Source of the DNA: Nitrososphaerota archaeon
GTDB lineage: Archaea; Thermoproteota; Nitrososphaeria; Nitrososphaerales; CADDZS01
Assembly (NCBI GenBank): GCA_021325255.1
Contig: JAJPHP010000004.1
Coordinates: 1 to 59,529 of the forward strand
Length of the DNA: 59,529 nucleotides
Direction: 5' to 3'
Shown: positions 33,313-42,238 of the stretch, one piece after another
Layout of the letters: each line of letters opens with the position of its first letter
How positions within the stretch are numbered: the stretch's first letter is position 1
The notes under the pieces: model-generated
Databases searched by the model: none
Told to the model about the DNA's origin: nothing
Seen by the model: only the letters and a program-made list of their open reading frames with translations
Position numbers and translations under genes: made by a program

Positions 33313-34461
33313 TTATCCCCCGTACAAAAGGCAGGCGACTTTGTGCCCTGCTGCCACCTCGATTAGTGGTGGTTTTACTCTCGGGCACTTTTCAAAGGCC
33401 ATGGGGCAGCGCGGATGGAAGCGGCAACCTGTCGGGGGGAAGATTAGGTTGGGAACCGACCCTTTGATCGACTCTAGTTCCTCACCCGCGCTCACATCCG
33501 GCTTGGGAACTGCCGCAAAGAGGCCTTTAGTGTACGGGTGGAGAGGATTCTTGAAGATCTCGAAAACGTCAGCGACCTCTACGATATTTCCCGCATACAT
33601 CACCGCTACCCTGTCGCATGTCTCGGCGACGACTCCCAGATCGTGCGTGATCAAGATAATCGAAGCGTCAATCTTGTCCCGCAGTTCCTTGAGCAGTTTC
33701 AGAATCTGTGCCTGCACGGTTACGTCGAGGGCAGTCGTTATCTCGTCAGCTAGGAGCACTTTCGGTCTCCGGACTAGCGCCATGGCAATCATGGCGCGCT
33801 GCCTCATTCCGCCAGATAGTTCAAATGGGTACATCTTGAATACCCGCTCTGGCTCTGGCAGCCTGACCAAACGCAAATACTCTATAGCGCGCAGCCTTGC
33901 CAGCCTCCTGCCCTCCTTCTTTCCTATCTTCTTTCCCGGCTCGCTGGCTAGGGCATTCTGAAGTTTATCTCTTTCACCCTGCAAGGACTCCGCTTTGTCT
34001 GGATCTTCCTTAATTTCGCGACTTAATGTTTCCACCCGCGAGCGGACGAGTTCGTCTTCGAACATCTTGAGGTTGCCAGTGAATATCTCAGTGATCTGTG
34101 AGCCGATCGTCATTACTGGATTCAGGTAAGTCATCGGGTCTTGGAAGACTAGGGCAATATCGGTAAGCCTCGCTTGTCTAATCTGCTTCTTATCCTTCTT
34201 TAGTAGGTCCTCACCATGTAGGAGAACCTCTCCGCTCAAGACCTTTGCGTTCTCCGGAAGGAGACCCGCGATTGCAAGCGCCGTGACGGACTTGCCACAT
34301 CCACTCTCGCCCACAAGCCCCACGACTTCCCGCCTGTATACCGTCAGATCAATGCCATCGAGCGCCTTAACCACGCCAGCGTAGGTGTTGAACACGACCT
34401 TGAGGCCTCTGACCTCAAGTGAAGGTACGCTTGTTGCTATCTGCCGTGGCTCGTCCATCAT
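33313..34461 (-). CDS. dppD: Dipeptide/oligopeptide ABC transporter ATPase (DppD)
   Basis: Second ATPase of the importer: Walker A GLVGESGCGKSV, Q loop LVFQDPMTYLNPV, signature LSGGMRQRAMIAMAL, Walker B LLADEITTALD, H loop ITHDL, and C-terminal GCRFHPRCPMAFEKC. Between the Q loop and signature there is a charged insertion of roughly 50 residues (FEDELVRSRVETLSREIKED and on) that looks like a coiled coil and is longer than in usual DppD. It probably pairs with DppF beneath the two permeases. Confidence 0.9.
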   Translation of the reverse strand: MMDEPRQIATSVPSLEVRGLKVVFNTYAGVVKALDGIDLTVYRREVVGLVGESGCGKSVTALAIAGLLPENAKVLSGEVLLHGEDLLKKDKKQIRQARLTDIALVFQDPMTYLNPVMTIGSQITEIFTGNLKMFEDELVRSRVETLSREIKEDPDKAESLQGERDKLQNALASEPGKKIGKKEGRRLARLRAIEYLRLVRLPEPERVFKMYPFELSGGMRQRAMIAMALVRRPKVLLADEITTALDVTVQAQILKLLKELRDKIDASIILITHDLGVVAETCDRVAVMYAGNIVEVADVFEIFKNPLHPYTKGLFAAVPKPDVSAGEELESIKGSVPNLIFPPTGCRFHPRCPMAFEKCPRVKPPLIEVAAGHKVACLLYGG

Positions 34462-34644
34462 TATGAGCTATTCTCCGGGCTGGTTGTTTCGAATTCCTCA
34501 CAGTCTACTGGGAGATTGAGTTCGTTTGTGGACATTGAAGATACTGTCTTGCTATTGCAAAAAGTAGGGTTTGTCGAGTATCCGAATTGTTCGGTGTCCT
34601 CTCTATGTTGTACTACTACTGTTTCTCTGCACACTTTTTGGCTG

Positions 34645-35535
34645 CTAGCGTCTAAGGCGAGGATCGAGTATATCTCTTATTCCGTCGCCTAGAAGATTGA
34701 ATCCAAGCGCCACTACGAGTATTGTCAGACCAGGGAAGATGATAAGCCATGGCGCTGTCGCCACATTGTCAATGCCTGAACTCACCAAGTTTCCAAGTTC
34801 CGGGAGGAGCTGGTTCGGAGAAAAGCCAAGGAACATCAGGCTCGAAAAAGTCAGGATAACTCCACCGATGTCCAAAGTGAGCTGGACGAGTACCGGGTAG
34901 ATTGAGTTAGGAAGGATGTGCCTGAACAGAATCCGCAGTCGGCCGGCGCCGACTGCTCGGAGCGCTTCCGCGTAGGGTTTTTCCTTCTCCGAGAGAATCT
35001 GGGATCTGACAAGCCTCACATAGATTGGCCACCAGACGATGAGAACTGCTATCGTGAGATTCGGAAGCGTCCTCCCAAAGACTGCGAGGATAACGATGGC
35101 GAGGACCAGGCCCGGGAAAGCGAAGAAAATGTCGGTGACCCTGAGAATTGCCTCATCGAGCAACCCACCTGCGTACGCTGCTACTGCGCCTAAGCATATT
35201 CCAATTGCTACGGCGGAGAAGACGATTGCAAACGAGATCTCTAGATCGATCGGAAGGGCAAGAACCATCATTTTGAGCAGGTCCCTCCCAAAGGAATCAG
35301 TACCAAGGGGGTACACGACATTGCCGGGGCAGACGTGAATATTGCCTATGTGCCAGTTGATAGCTGGATTGTTCCAACAAAGCCTGGACGCGAGGTGCTG
35401 GAACTTCCAAAGATTTGGGTTTACAATGAAACCAGAAAAGACGGCAACTACAACCGAAATTATGGCTATTGCGGTTCCGACGAGTACAAGGGGATTCTTT
35501 CTGGCAAGATAGAGGGCAAACTTAATCTCAGCCAT
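34645..35535 (-). CDS. dppC: Dipeptide/oligopeptide ABC permease (DppC)
   Basis: A 296-aa permease with an N-terminal membrane segment (LVLVGTAIAIISVVVAVFSG), the DSFGRDLL segment typical of DppC, and the ATPase-coupling EAA-like loop EALRAVGAGRLRILFRHILP. It ends with the usual LGDGIRDILDPRL. It lies 122 bases after dppB, a looser spacing than in many bacterial operons. Confidence 0.9.
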   Translation of the reverse strand: MAEIKFALYLARKNPLVLVGTAIAIISVVVAVFSGFIVNPNLWKFQHLASRLCWNNPAINWHIGNIHVCPGNVVYPLGTDSFGRDLLKMMVLALPIDLEISFAIVFSAVAIGICLGAVAAYAGGLLDEAILRVTDIFFAFPGLVLAIVILAVFGRTLPNLTIAVLIVWWPIYVRLVRSQILSEKEKPYAEALRAVGAGRLRILFRHILPNSIYPVLVQLTLDIGGVILTFSSLMFLGFSPNQLLPELGNLVSSGIDNVATAPWLIIFPGLTILVVALGFNLLGDGIRDILDPRLRR

Positions 35536-35657
35536 TGTTCCTCCAGTCGGTTTCTTCTTTGCCCGAGCCTCTTCCTCTCTCTTTTCCTCCTCGACCTCCG
35601 TCCCGATTGTCTGCGGGATTCTCTTCGACGTCCTCTAATCACCTCATTAACGCGATG

Positions 35658-36791
35658 TCAGTATCTAATCCTTGGATCGATGAATGCATACAATACATCC
35701 ACGCCCAGGTTTGATACCACGATTATCAAGGCGGTCACCAAAGTATAGAGCTCCAAGAAATTGACGTCGAGATACAGTGATGCCTGCAGGGCAGCGGCCC
35801 CAACCCCTGGCCATGAAAATATGTACTCTACGATGACTACCCCACCGAGGAGTGCGGCGAAGATCAGACCGGTTATCGTGATTGCGGGGAGCATCGCATT
35901 CTTTAGTGCGTGTTTGTATACTACGGAGCGCTCCTTTATGCCCTTGGACCTTGCCAGCAGAATATAGTCCTGCCTCAGGCACTCCATCATGCTCGACCTG
36001 ACGACACGGGTGAGTGCTCCGAGCGTAGCAAAACTCAATGTAATTGTCGGGAGGATCAGTGCAACGAATGAATCCCAAAAGTAGGCGAGGTTTCCGGCCA
36101 GAAGCGAATCTATGACCGGCATACCCGTGATTGGCGGTGGTGCGTTGCCAGGGTTCGCGATACAGATTCCGCAGTTCGTGGATAGGACTCCATTCGATTG
36201 GAGCAACCCGACTTGGTAGGGCCCTCGAGGCACGGTGATGTAGATTACAAACGCGATTTGTAGTAGAAAGCCAAGCCAGAAAATTGGCATAGAGTACCCT
36301 GTTAGGGCGACTATCCTCGAAGCATGGTCTGGCGCCTTGTTGTTGTGAGTGGCAGAAACAATTCCCAGCGGAATGGCTACGATTACGGTGAGTAAGGCTC
36401 CAGCGATTGCAAGCTCAGCGGTGAAGGGGAACCTGTCGATGAAAAGCTGCCAAGTGGTCAGGCCGACGCCTATTCCGGGAATTTGGCTGTAGCCCCAGTT
36501 GCCGCTAAACACCTGCTTTAGCCAGCTGAAGTACTGCGACCACAGTGGAACTATACACCCAGGCGCCCTCGAAGTGAAATCCGAAAATGAAGCACAGGAA
36601 GGAGTCGCCACTCCAAGCGACTGCGCAAGCTGAAGCTTTTCAATGTCGTTCATCCTAGGAGAAATGTAAGGCGCTAGAACTGATCCTGGAGGGAGGGGTC
36701 CCCTCGTAAGGTAAAATACAATAACGCTTACGGCAAAAAGAACAAAGACCATCAGAATTAGTCTACGAATGATATATTCGTATAGCTTCAT
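35658..36791 (-). CDS. dppB: Dipeptide/oligopeptide ABC permease (DppB)
   Basis: A 377-aa permease. The N-terminus is LYEYIIRRLILMVFVLFAVS with the following TRGPLPPGS typical of DppB. The coupling loop reads DYILLARSKGIKERSVVYKHALKNA, and the protein ends VDVLYAFIDPRIRY, a common family ending. I use the ATG at 36791; a frame from 36827 adds 12 polar residues. A large external loop with three cysteines (about 50-75) and another with CGIC are not typical and may be extracellular disulfides. Confidence 0.9.
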   Translation of the reverse strand: MKLYEYIIRRLILMVFVLFAVSVIVFYLTRGPLPPGSVLAPYISPRMNDIEKLQLAQSLGVATPSCASFSDFTSRAPGCIVPLWSQYFSWLKQVFSGNWGYSQIPGIGVGLTTWQLFIDRFPFTAELAIAGALLTVIVAIPLGIVSATHNNKAPDHASRIVALTGYSMPIFWLGFLLQIAFVIYITVPRGPYQVGLLQSNGVLSTNCGICIANPGNAPPPITGMPVIDSLLAGNLAYFWDSFVALILPTITLSFATLGALTRVVRSSMMECLRQDYILLARSKGIKERSVVYKHALKNAMLPAITITGLIFAALLGGVVIVEYIFSWPGVGAAALQASLYLDVNFLELYTLVTALIIVVSNLGVDVLYAFIDPRIRY

Positions 36792-36921
36792 TGACTGATT
36801 AGACCTATGACAAAAGGCCACGCTCAAATAAACTTTGACGTGGTTGCGAGAGGTTCTTCATGAAGTAATTGTCCGTGTTGCTTTCGCCTAAAGGCATGAT
36901 CAAAGATTTCTCTCGAAAATT

Positions 36922-36975
36922 GAAAAAGAAAAGGGGAGTGGGTTAAGGGAAGCTGCCAGCGAGCTTACTTCCCTT
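36922..36975 (-). terminator. Hairpin and T tract after dppA
   Basis: On the minus strand, AAGGGAAG (36975-36968) pairs with CTTCCCTT (36952-36945), then a pyrimidine run ending TTTTCTTTTTC follows. It lies 15 bases after the dppA stop and before dppB, so it may reduce readthrough and keep the binding protein in excess. Confidence 0.6.
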
Positions 36976-36989
36976 TTCCCATTTCGGTG

Positions 36990-39275
36990 TCAGTACAGTG
37001 TAGCCAGGTACTCTGGTCCGGCTACTCCACCTGCCGCTGTGCTGAGGGCTGCGTTGTAGTAGAATCCATGCACGTTGGACGTCATGGCCATGATGTCGAT
37101 CGGATAGAGCGTCCACATATACATGACTGCGTTGTTCGCGAACTGGTTCATCAGATGCACGTCTTGCACCAGTCCTGTTAGGTTGTTGTTCGAGCTAGCT
37201 GTGATGGCCTGGTTTTCCAATTTCGACATCGTCGTGAAGTTCATGGAGTCAGGAACTGGATAGGCGCCTCCAGGTGCATACATTGCCGCAGTGAAATCGA
37301 TTACCCATGGGTAGTCTGCGAACCATCCGAGCGCATACATGTAGTATATCCCTGACAGCGAGAGTGCGACGAATTGACCCGCTGGAACTGGTACCACACC
37401 AACGGTGAGTCCCATGTTGTAGGTAGTGCTGATGTTGTTGATGACGGTTGCAATCTGGTTGAAGACAGCTTGGTCGACCGTGTCACCAGTTGCATAGTAT
37501 AGATCGATTGTCTGCCCTATTGGGTGTCCGGTGCATGCACCAGAAGCGGGTAGCGGGTTGCATCCGAAACTGTTGTTGAACTCGCCGGGCTTGGCTGGGT
37601 GTCCATTTACGTCAGTGAAGCTAGTGATCGGATTTGCCATTGCCTGCAACAGCAACTGCGCAACCTTGTCAGGGTTGTAGCTGTAAATTGGCGTGTCATT
37701 TGCGTTGAACGATCCTGCCGGAGGCAATCCTGGTGCTACGACATTAATAGCTACTTGACCAAGCTTGTTGTTGACGTCTTGGTTGATCTCTGTTAGGTTG
37801 ACGGAATCAGCGAATGCTTCCCTCCACCGGATGTCGGCGAAGGGCTGGAAGGTATACTTTTGTCCCGTCGCAGCATTTGTGACGTTTGTGGCGAATGGGT
37901 CAAAAAGTGTAGCTAATGATGTGTATGGCCCATAGAGAGTGACGCCTGAAATCGTGGAATTCAACTGGTTGTTGTTAAGCCACGCGTTCCTGTCTGCCAC
38001 GTCGTAGAGATGGTCTCCGGTGACGTCAACCACCATTGCCTGTCCTGACTTTGCAGCGGATTGGAGGTCCAGCGTTCGGGTTGTCTGCTGTGGAACGAAG
38101 TTGAAGTTAACAGTCTTGATTTGCGGTGTTATCTTTTGTCCTCCCGTGAACTGGTACGGTCCACCCCAGTAGTTCGAATTCGCTTGGAAAACTACATTGT
38201 GGGTGCTCGGGTTCTGGCTCTGGATTGTGTATGGACCAGTTCCCGCGAGAGATCCGTTGTAGGAGCCGTCGAGGTATGTAGTTCCGCAACCGCTGGGTGT
38301 AGCTCCGGTGTTGCACGTACTGACCTGGTCCATGAAATACTGGTTCATTTGTTGACTAACGTTTCCGCTGAGCGTGGTAAAAGGCAAACTATAGCCAGTA
38401 CCAGAAGCCGTCCAGGTTTGCAGATCTTTCTGTATCACGTATTGCGGAGCGATGATGTCAGCCCACTCGCCCGCAAGCAGGAATGGAAATGCAGCGTTTG
38501 GATGCTGTAAGTGAAGTGTGAACGTGCTGTTGCTCGTCACCTGTACAAAGTTCTGCGCGAGGACTGCTTGTGCCCAAGATTGCGTGTAGTTGTGACCAGG
38601 TCCCAATACTCCGCTCAAACTCGTGTTCAGCATCTGCTGAATAATCCAAGAGGCCTGTGTGTTGTGACTCGTGGGAGCGCTGGAGTCGTCGATTAGGAGT
38701 CTGTTGAACGAGAAATAAACAGCCCATGAAGTCAGTGGCTCACCATCTGCAAACTTTATGTTACTTCGGAGAGTAAAGTTTGCAGTCTTTTGATCTGGCG
38801 ACATCGTATAGTTTGCTGCCAGCCACGGTATGACCGAAGTTGAGTTTGCTCCGTTGTACCATAATAGGTTCTCATACACATTCTGAAGGATGTTGTAGTC
38901 GTACGAAAAGTATGAAACGCCCGGATCAAGGTAGCTTGCAGTCGAGGCGGTTTCGTATGTTAACGAAGAAGGAACTGTTCCTGTGCCCGTTCCTGTTGTT
39001 GTGGTTGTGGTGGTTGATGCTGGACTCGTCTGACTAGAAGTGTTTGTAGTCGTGGTCACTGGTGGACCCGTTGTGGAGGTAGTTGGTGTTCCTGTGGTTG
39101 AAGTCGTTGTAGTTGGGGTACTTGTAGAGGTGGGGGGAGTTGTTGTTGCACCTTTTCCTAGATTTAGTGCAGCATAACTGCCAACGGCAATGATGATTAT
39201 TATAATAACCACGATTGCGATGCCAGCACCTCTGCTGATAGCGTGTTTTAGTTTAGAACGTCTAGTGGAAAGCAT
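36990..39275 (-). CDS. dppA: Membrane-anchored peptide-binding protein (DppA/OppA family)
   Basis: A 761-aa extracytoplasmic binding protein. An N-terminal basic stretch and membrane segment (AIVVIIIIIIAVGSYAAL, about 19-36) anchor it, then a Thr-rich stalk (about 44-100) leads to the SBP family 5 domain: SYFSYDYNILQNVYENLLW, FADGEPLTSWAVYFSFNRLL, GTGPYTIQSQNP, DIRWREAFADSVN. Many N-X-S/T sequons suggest AglB glycosylation. Four cysteines occur as NTGATPSGCG- and CNPLPASGAC-type pairs, possibly disulfides. The predicted mRNA is leaderless. It is the first gene of the dpp cluster. Confidence 0.92.
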   Translation of the reverse strand: MLSTRRSKLKHAISRGAGIAIVVIIIIIIAVGSYAALNLGKGATTTPPTSTSTPTTTTSTTGTPTTSTTGPPVTTTTNTSSQTSPASTTTTTTTGTGTGTVPSSLTYETASTASYLDPGVSYFSYDYNILQNVYENLLWYNGANSTSVIPWLAANYTMSPDQKTANFTLRSNIKFADGEPLTSWAVYFSFNRLLIDDSSAPTSHNTQASWIIQQMLNTSLSGVLGPGHNYTQSWAQAVLAQNFVQVTSNSTFTLHLQHPNAAFPFLLAGEWADIIAPQYVIQKDLQTWTASGTGYSLPFTTLSGNVSQQMNQYFMDQVSTCNTGATPSGCGTTYLDGSYNGSLAGTGPYTIQSQNPSTHNVVFQANSNYWGGPYQFTGGQKITPQIKTVNFNFVPQQTTRTLDLQSAAKSGQAMVVDVTGDHLYDVADRNAWLNNNQLNSTISGVTLYGPYTSLATLFDPFATNVTNAATGQKYTFQPFADIRWREAFADSVNLTEINQDVNNKLGQVAINVVAPGLPPAGSFNANDTPIYSYNPDKVAQLLLQAMANPITSFTDVNGHPAKPGEFNNSFGCNPLPASGACTGHPIGQTIDLYYATGDTVDQAVFNQIATVINNISTTYNMGLTVGVVPVPAGQFVALSLSGIYYMYALGWFADYPWVIDFTAAMYAPGGAYPVPDSMNFTTMSKLENQAITASSNNNLTGLVQDVHLMNQFANNAVMYMWTLYPIDIMAMTSNVHGFYYNAALSTAAGGVAGPEYLATLY

Positions 39276-39723
39276 GAGCGTTGCAATCTCTGTAGAATTT
39301 TAAAAGCTTTGTTACCATTTCAAGCGTCACACAATAGCATACGATACTCTTGGCCTGCACGCCAGAAGCCAAATGATATAGAGGAGTTGTCCCACAGGCC
39401 AACCAACAATAGTCTTCTCATGTGAATGGCCCCTGAGTGCGCGTCAGCCCTAAATCATCTGACAGGATTAAGTTGTAGAAACGGGCAAGCACCAAAACTT
39501 CTATTGGTGTCGAGACTCTTGCCTGCGAACTTTTCGCACATTAGTTAGAAAGAGAGGAAATAGCGAGAAAGTAATTTTGTTCGCGACTATTCATCAAACG
39601 AGCGACCAGAGAATTTATCTTCCGCCGAATCATAACAGAATTGACGCCGCAAACAAGAAAATATTGAAATAGCTATTCCGAAACGAACAGTCTTTCCGTC
39701 GGGAAAAAGAGATCGGCATAAAT
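39276..39723. other. Intergenic region with two nested inverted repeats
   Basis: Besides the dppA promoter it holds TTGGCCTG (39350-39357) paired with CAGGCCAA (39395-39402), and GGCAAGCACCAA (39483-39494) paired with TTGGTG (39503-39508) and CTTGCC (39517-39522). No protein-like frame covers them; a minus-strand frame of 67 codons at 39587-39790 has no features. A noncoding RNA is possible. Confidence 0.4.
39298..39305 (-). promoter_or_regulatory. TATA box for dppA
   Basis: TTTTAAAA is centred 26 bases before the dppA ATG, predicting a leaderless transcript. Confidence 0.65.
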
Positions 39724-39903
39724 TTGTCTTCGGAAAATGATTCCTCATCCAAAGATGCAGCCCCCGAGGGAGGGACGGATACAGAGGCATGCCCTTATTG
39801 TAAGGGCAAGTTTCAACGCTCGCTCCCTCTAGTCAACGGAGAGACGCAGTTGCAGAGACACATAAAGGTCTTCCATCGCCAGTTCGCGAATAGCATCAGT
39901 TAG
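39724..39903 (+). CDS. Very small C2H2 zinc finger protein (59 aa)
   Basis: The frame begins with TTG and encodes an acidic/Ser-rich N-terminus (SSENDSSSKDAAPEGG) and one C2H2 finger: CPYCKGKF, 17 residues to the histidines, then RHIKVFHRQF. The spacing C-x2-C ... H-x4-H fits a classical finger with a slightly long loop. Single-finger proteins of this size are known in archaea and can bind DNA or proteins. No clear TATA box or SD was seen, so the start is uncertain; the finger itself is convincing. Confidence 0.65.
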   Translation: MSSENDSSSKDAAPEGGTDTEACPYCKGKFQRSLPLVNGETQLQRHIKVFHRQFANSIS

Positions 39904-40369
39904 GTCACGCCTATCAGTTTGCTGCTCTGCCGATCATCCAGAGCGCAAGTGTGTTCGTTCTTCAACTGCCCGTTTAGGGCAAGTTGTCGCCGCGCTGCTC
40001 TCAACCGCTCCTTTACACGCTCTCTGACTAAGATGGCGCACAATGTTCTAAAAGCAATCTTCACTTGGTACACTCTAGCGAAATCCGTTTTTGGAATTGG
40101 CAACAAAGGCTGAGAATCCTTGTTTCGTTTGTTTCATCTCTTCTATCTTCGCCTAAATCGTCACCTTACTAAATCTGTGGTGGGATAGCACGTGTGAGAA
40201 TTAGAATATTGCGTTGGCTTAGAGCGCTTTATCGATAAAGCGCATCTTCGCAGTGGAAGTAATGCACTCACCCACGATTCTTTATCTTCTTTTTCCATTG
40301 AAGAGAAGTGAGACGGAACTCGAACGCGCCTTGCGTACATTACTGAGCCGTAAAGATAGTGAGAGGAGT
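39904..40369. other. Intergenic region between the zinc finger gene and the GHKL ATPase gene
   Basis: Two overlapping opposite frames (39900-40106 and 39919-40113) mirror each other and look like chance. The notable element is the perfect 20-bp palindrome at 40224-40243. I see nothing else. Confidence 0.5.
40224..40243. repeat. Perfect 20-bp palindrome
   Basis: GCGCTTTATCGATAAAGCGC reads identically on both strands. It lies 127 bases past the end of the GHKL ATPase gene and 320 past the zinc finger gene. It could be a dimeric regulator site or form a cruciform/terminator. Confidence 0.6.
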
Positions 40370-41971
40370 TTAGGCCTTTTTCCCTTCAGAGGTATTCGGG
40401 GAGGTTGAGGTAGACCCAGCCCCGTTTGGAGGCGGTGGAGCTACCTCTTGTCCGTATAACTTGAGCATTTCGCGAATTACCTTGTCGGTAAGCTCTTTGT
40501 ACTCCTCCTTGTTCTTGATTCCGAGAAGATCGACAAATCCCTCCGCCACGAAGGTCATCAGTGTGAGATCCCTGTAGGTTCCAGGAATTGTAGCCAACTG
40601 GGAGACGTGAGGATGCGAGAGGTTCAAGATAATGGAGTCTTGAGTCGTAAGGACCGGAAGGTCCGCCGGGCTCAGTTGCGCCTCCTTTACCGTACCGAAT
40701 GTGGTTTTTGCAGCGCGGATTTCCCTTGGTAGTCTTGGTGCTCCTGTAATGATCTTGATCTGCTTCACCTTCTCCTTCTTGCCGTTGTTGCTCAAAGGCA
40801 AATCGATTCTGAATTGAGTCGACGACAGTTGTTGCTCGTTAAGAATCTTGTATTCGGCTGGCAGGGGGATATCCACTGTCGACAACGCCTTCTCGAGTAC
40901 CCGCGCAAGCTTGTTTAGCGACTTTTGGACTAGGACATTGGAGTAGTGTGGCGCATCCGGTATGTCATCTACAAGTGAATCGAGCGCCTTTTTGAATTTG
41001 TGATATTGATCATCCTCGACGTAAGATCCTCTGCCCGTGGTAAGTGTTAGGTCAGTGTTTATGAATCCGGTCAGAGTCGGCCTCTTCGGAACGACTTCTC
41101 TCTTTACAAGCACGCCCCTGTTATAGAATCTCACGGGCTTTCGGTCTTCAACGCGATAGGGATCTACAAGTGTAATACTGTATCCTTCTCCGGACCTCTC
41201 GTGCAGTAGACCGGCTGGGAGTTCCGGGGCAATCGCCTCATTCCCATTCACCAGCACCCTGAACTGCCACATGAGAAGCGGCGCGAATGCCACGCTGACG
41301 TACTCGTAGAGCTTTGATACACTGAAGGCCTTTTTCAGTTTCCTGAGATAGATTCGCGTTCCGTATGTGAGGAACTCGCCCGCATTTTCTACGGGGATAG
41401 GTTCGCCGGTGTCAATTGAGTTCCTGATCAAATCATCTGTGAGGTGAACTTTCCAAGTTTCAGGCCCAGGCCTCGAATACACATCGACTTCTCGGGCAAT
41501 CTTGAATACCGAGAGGAAACCAAGCCCTTTTTCACCTATCAGGGCTCTTCCCGAATCTGACACGCCCTTTCTTGCCTGGCGCTTCTCGGTCATACCTTTT
41601 GTAAGAAAAGAGTTAAAGTCGCTTATTCCATAGCCATCATCGTCCACGTACAGGCTGTGTTCATCCTCAATCTCTATTCTCACCTTGTACGCGTTTGCGT
41701 CGTAACTGTTTGCAATCAGCTCTCTGAAAGGATCGTATACGCTGACGTAAGCTTTGTCCATGAGTTCATCCATTATGCCAGAACTTAGTCTCACCCTGAC
41801 GCCTTGTCTCTCGGGCGATTGAGTTCCTGCAAGTCGAGTGCCGCCGTTCTTGTCCTGCTCGACCGCTGCTTGGTTTTCATCTGCGAACTTTGAGGTTTGC
41901 ATTTTCCTAGCTGACCGGTTACCATTGCCCAATGCCTTTTTGCGTTTTATAGCGGGAAGGGTTGAATGCAT
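40370..41971 (-). CDS. GHKL-type (HSP90/MORC-like) ATPase
   Basis: A 533-aa protein with the Bergerat ATP-binding fold: N box ELIANSYDA (84-92), G1 box DDDGYGI (110-116), and G2 box GEKGLGFLS (146-154). This suits HSP90-like or MORC-like ATPases that dimerise and clamp on substrates. The middle third resembles the S5-like transducer region with KVHLTDDL and YGTRIYLRKLKKAF. The first 55 residues and the C-terminal ~20 are low-complexity. No partner gene is adjacent. The promoter carries an inverted repeat over the predicted start site. Confidence 0.75.
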   Translation of the reverse strand: MHSTLPAIKRKKALGNGNRSARKMQTSKFADENQAAVEQDKNGGTRLAGTQSPERQGVRVRLSSGIMDELMDKAYVSVYDPFRELIANSYDANAYKVRIEIEDEHSLYVDDDGYGISDFNSFLTKGMTEKRQARKGVSDSGRALIGEKGLGFLSVFKIAREVDVYSRPGPETWKVHLTDDLIRNSIDTGEPIPVENAGEFLTYGTRIYLRKLKKAFSVSKLYEYVSVAFAPLLMWQFRVLVNGNEAIAPELPAGLLHERSGEGYSITLVDPYRVEDRKPVRFYNRGVLVKREVVPKRPTLTGFINTDLTLTTGRGSYVEDDQYHKFKKALDSLVDDIPDAPHYSNVLVQKSLNKLARVLEKALSTVDIPLPAEYKILNEQQLSSTQFRIDLPLSNNGKKEKVKQIKIITGAPRLPREIRAAKTTFGTVKEAQLSPADLPVLTTQDSIILNLSHPHVSQLATIPGTYRDLTLMTFVAEGFVDLLGIKNKEEYKELTDKVIREMLKLYGQEVAPPPPNGAGSTSTSPNTSEGKKA

Positions 41972-42025
41972 TTTACTTCAAGCTCAGTTTTTCAGACGAA
42001 AAGTTGACCTGCTTTCCTTCACGAT

Positions 42026-42041
42026 CCAAATGTAAATTTGG
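42026..42041 (-). promoter_or_regulatory. Inverted repeat over the predicted start of the GHKL gene transcript
   Basis: CCAAAT-GTAA-ATTTGG, a 6-bp inverted repeat with 4-base spacer. The TATA element at 42051-42058 predicts initiation near 42028, inside the repeat, so a bound protein could block transcription. Confidence 0.45.
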
Positions 42042-42050
42042 AAGAATGCG

Positions 42051-42058
42051 TATAAAAC
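42051..42058 (-). promoter_or_regulatory. TATA element for the GHKL ATPase gene
   Basis: GTTTTATA on the minus strand. It predicts a leader of about 57 bases before the ATG at 41971, longer than for most genes here. Confidence 0.45.
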
Positions 42059-42238
42059 TGTAGTGCATCATGGGGCTCTGTCTCCGTCGATGGCCCTTTC
42101 ATCCATTTTGTCCTCGCAATTGAGAGAAATAGCAGGTTTCTTACAATGGCAGCGTTTGATGGATTGGGAAGAATTGACTTTTGAACATGCACCCCGAAAC
42201 TGCCCTAGCTTTCACCAATTTGTACGCTTTCGTTGACT

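Noticed and set aside
38950..39170. Low-complexity GT-rich tract resembling a repeat array
   Set aside because: It is the Thr-rich stalk coding region of dppA (ACN codons on the minus strand), not an independent repeat.
39900..40113. Opposite overlapping frames of 64-68 codons
   Set aside because: Mirror frames on the same DNA with no motif; at most one could be real and neither has a start signal.
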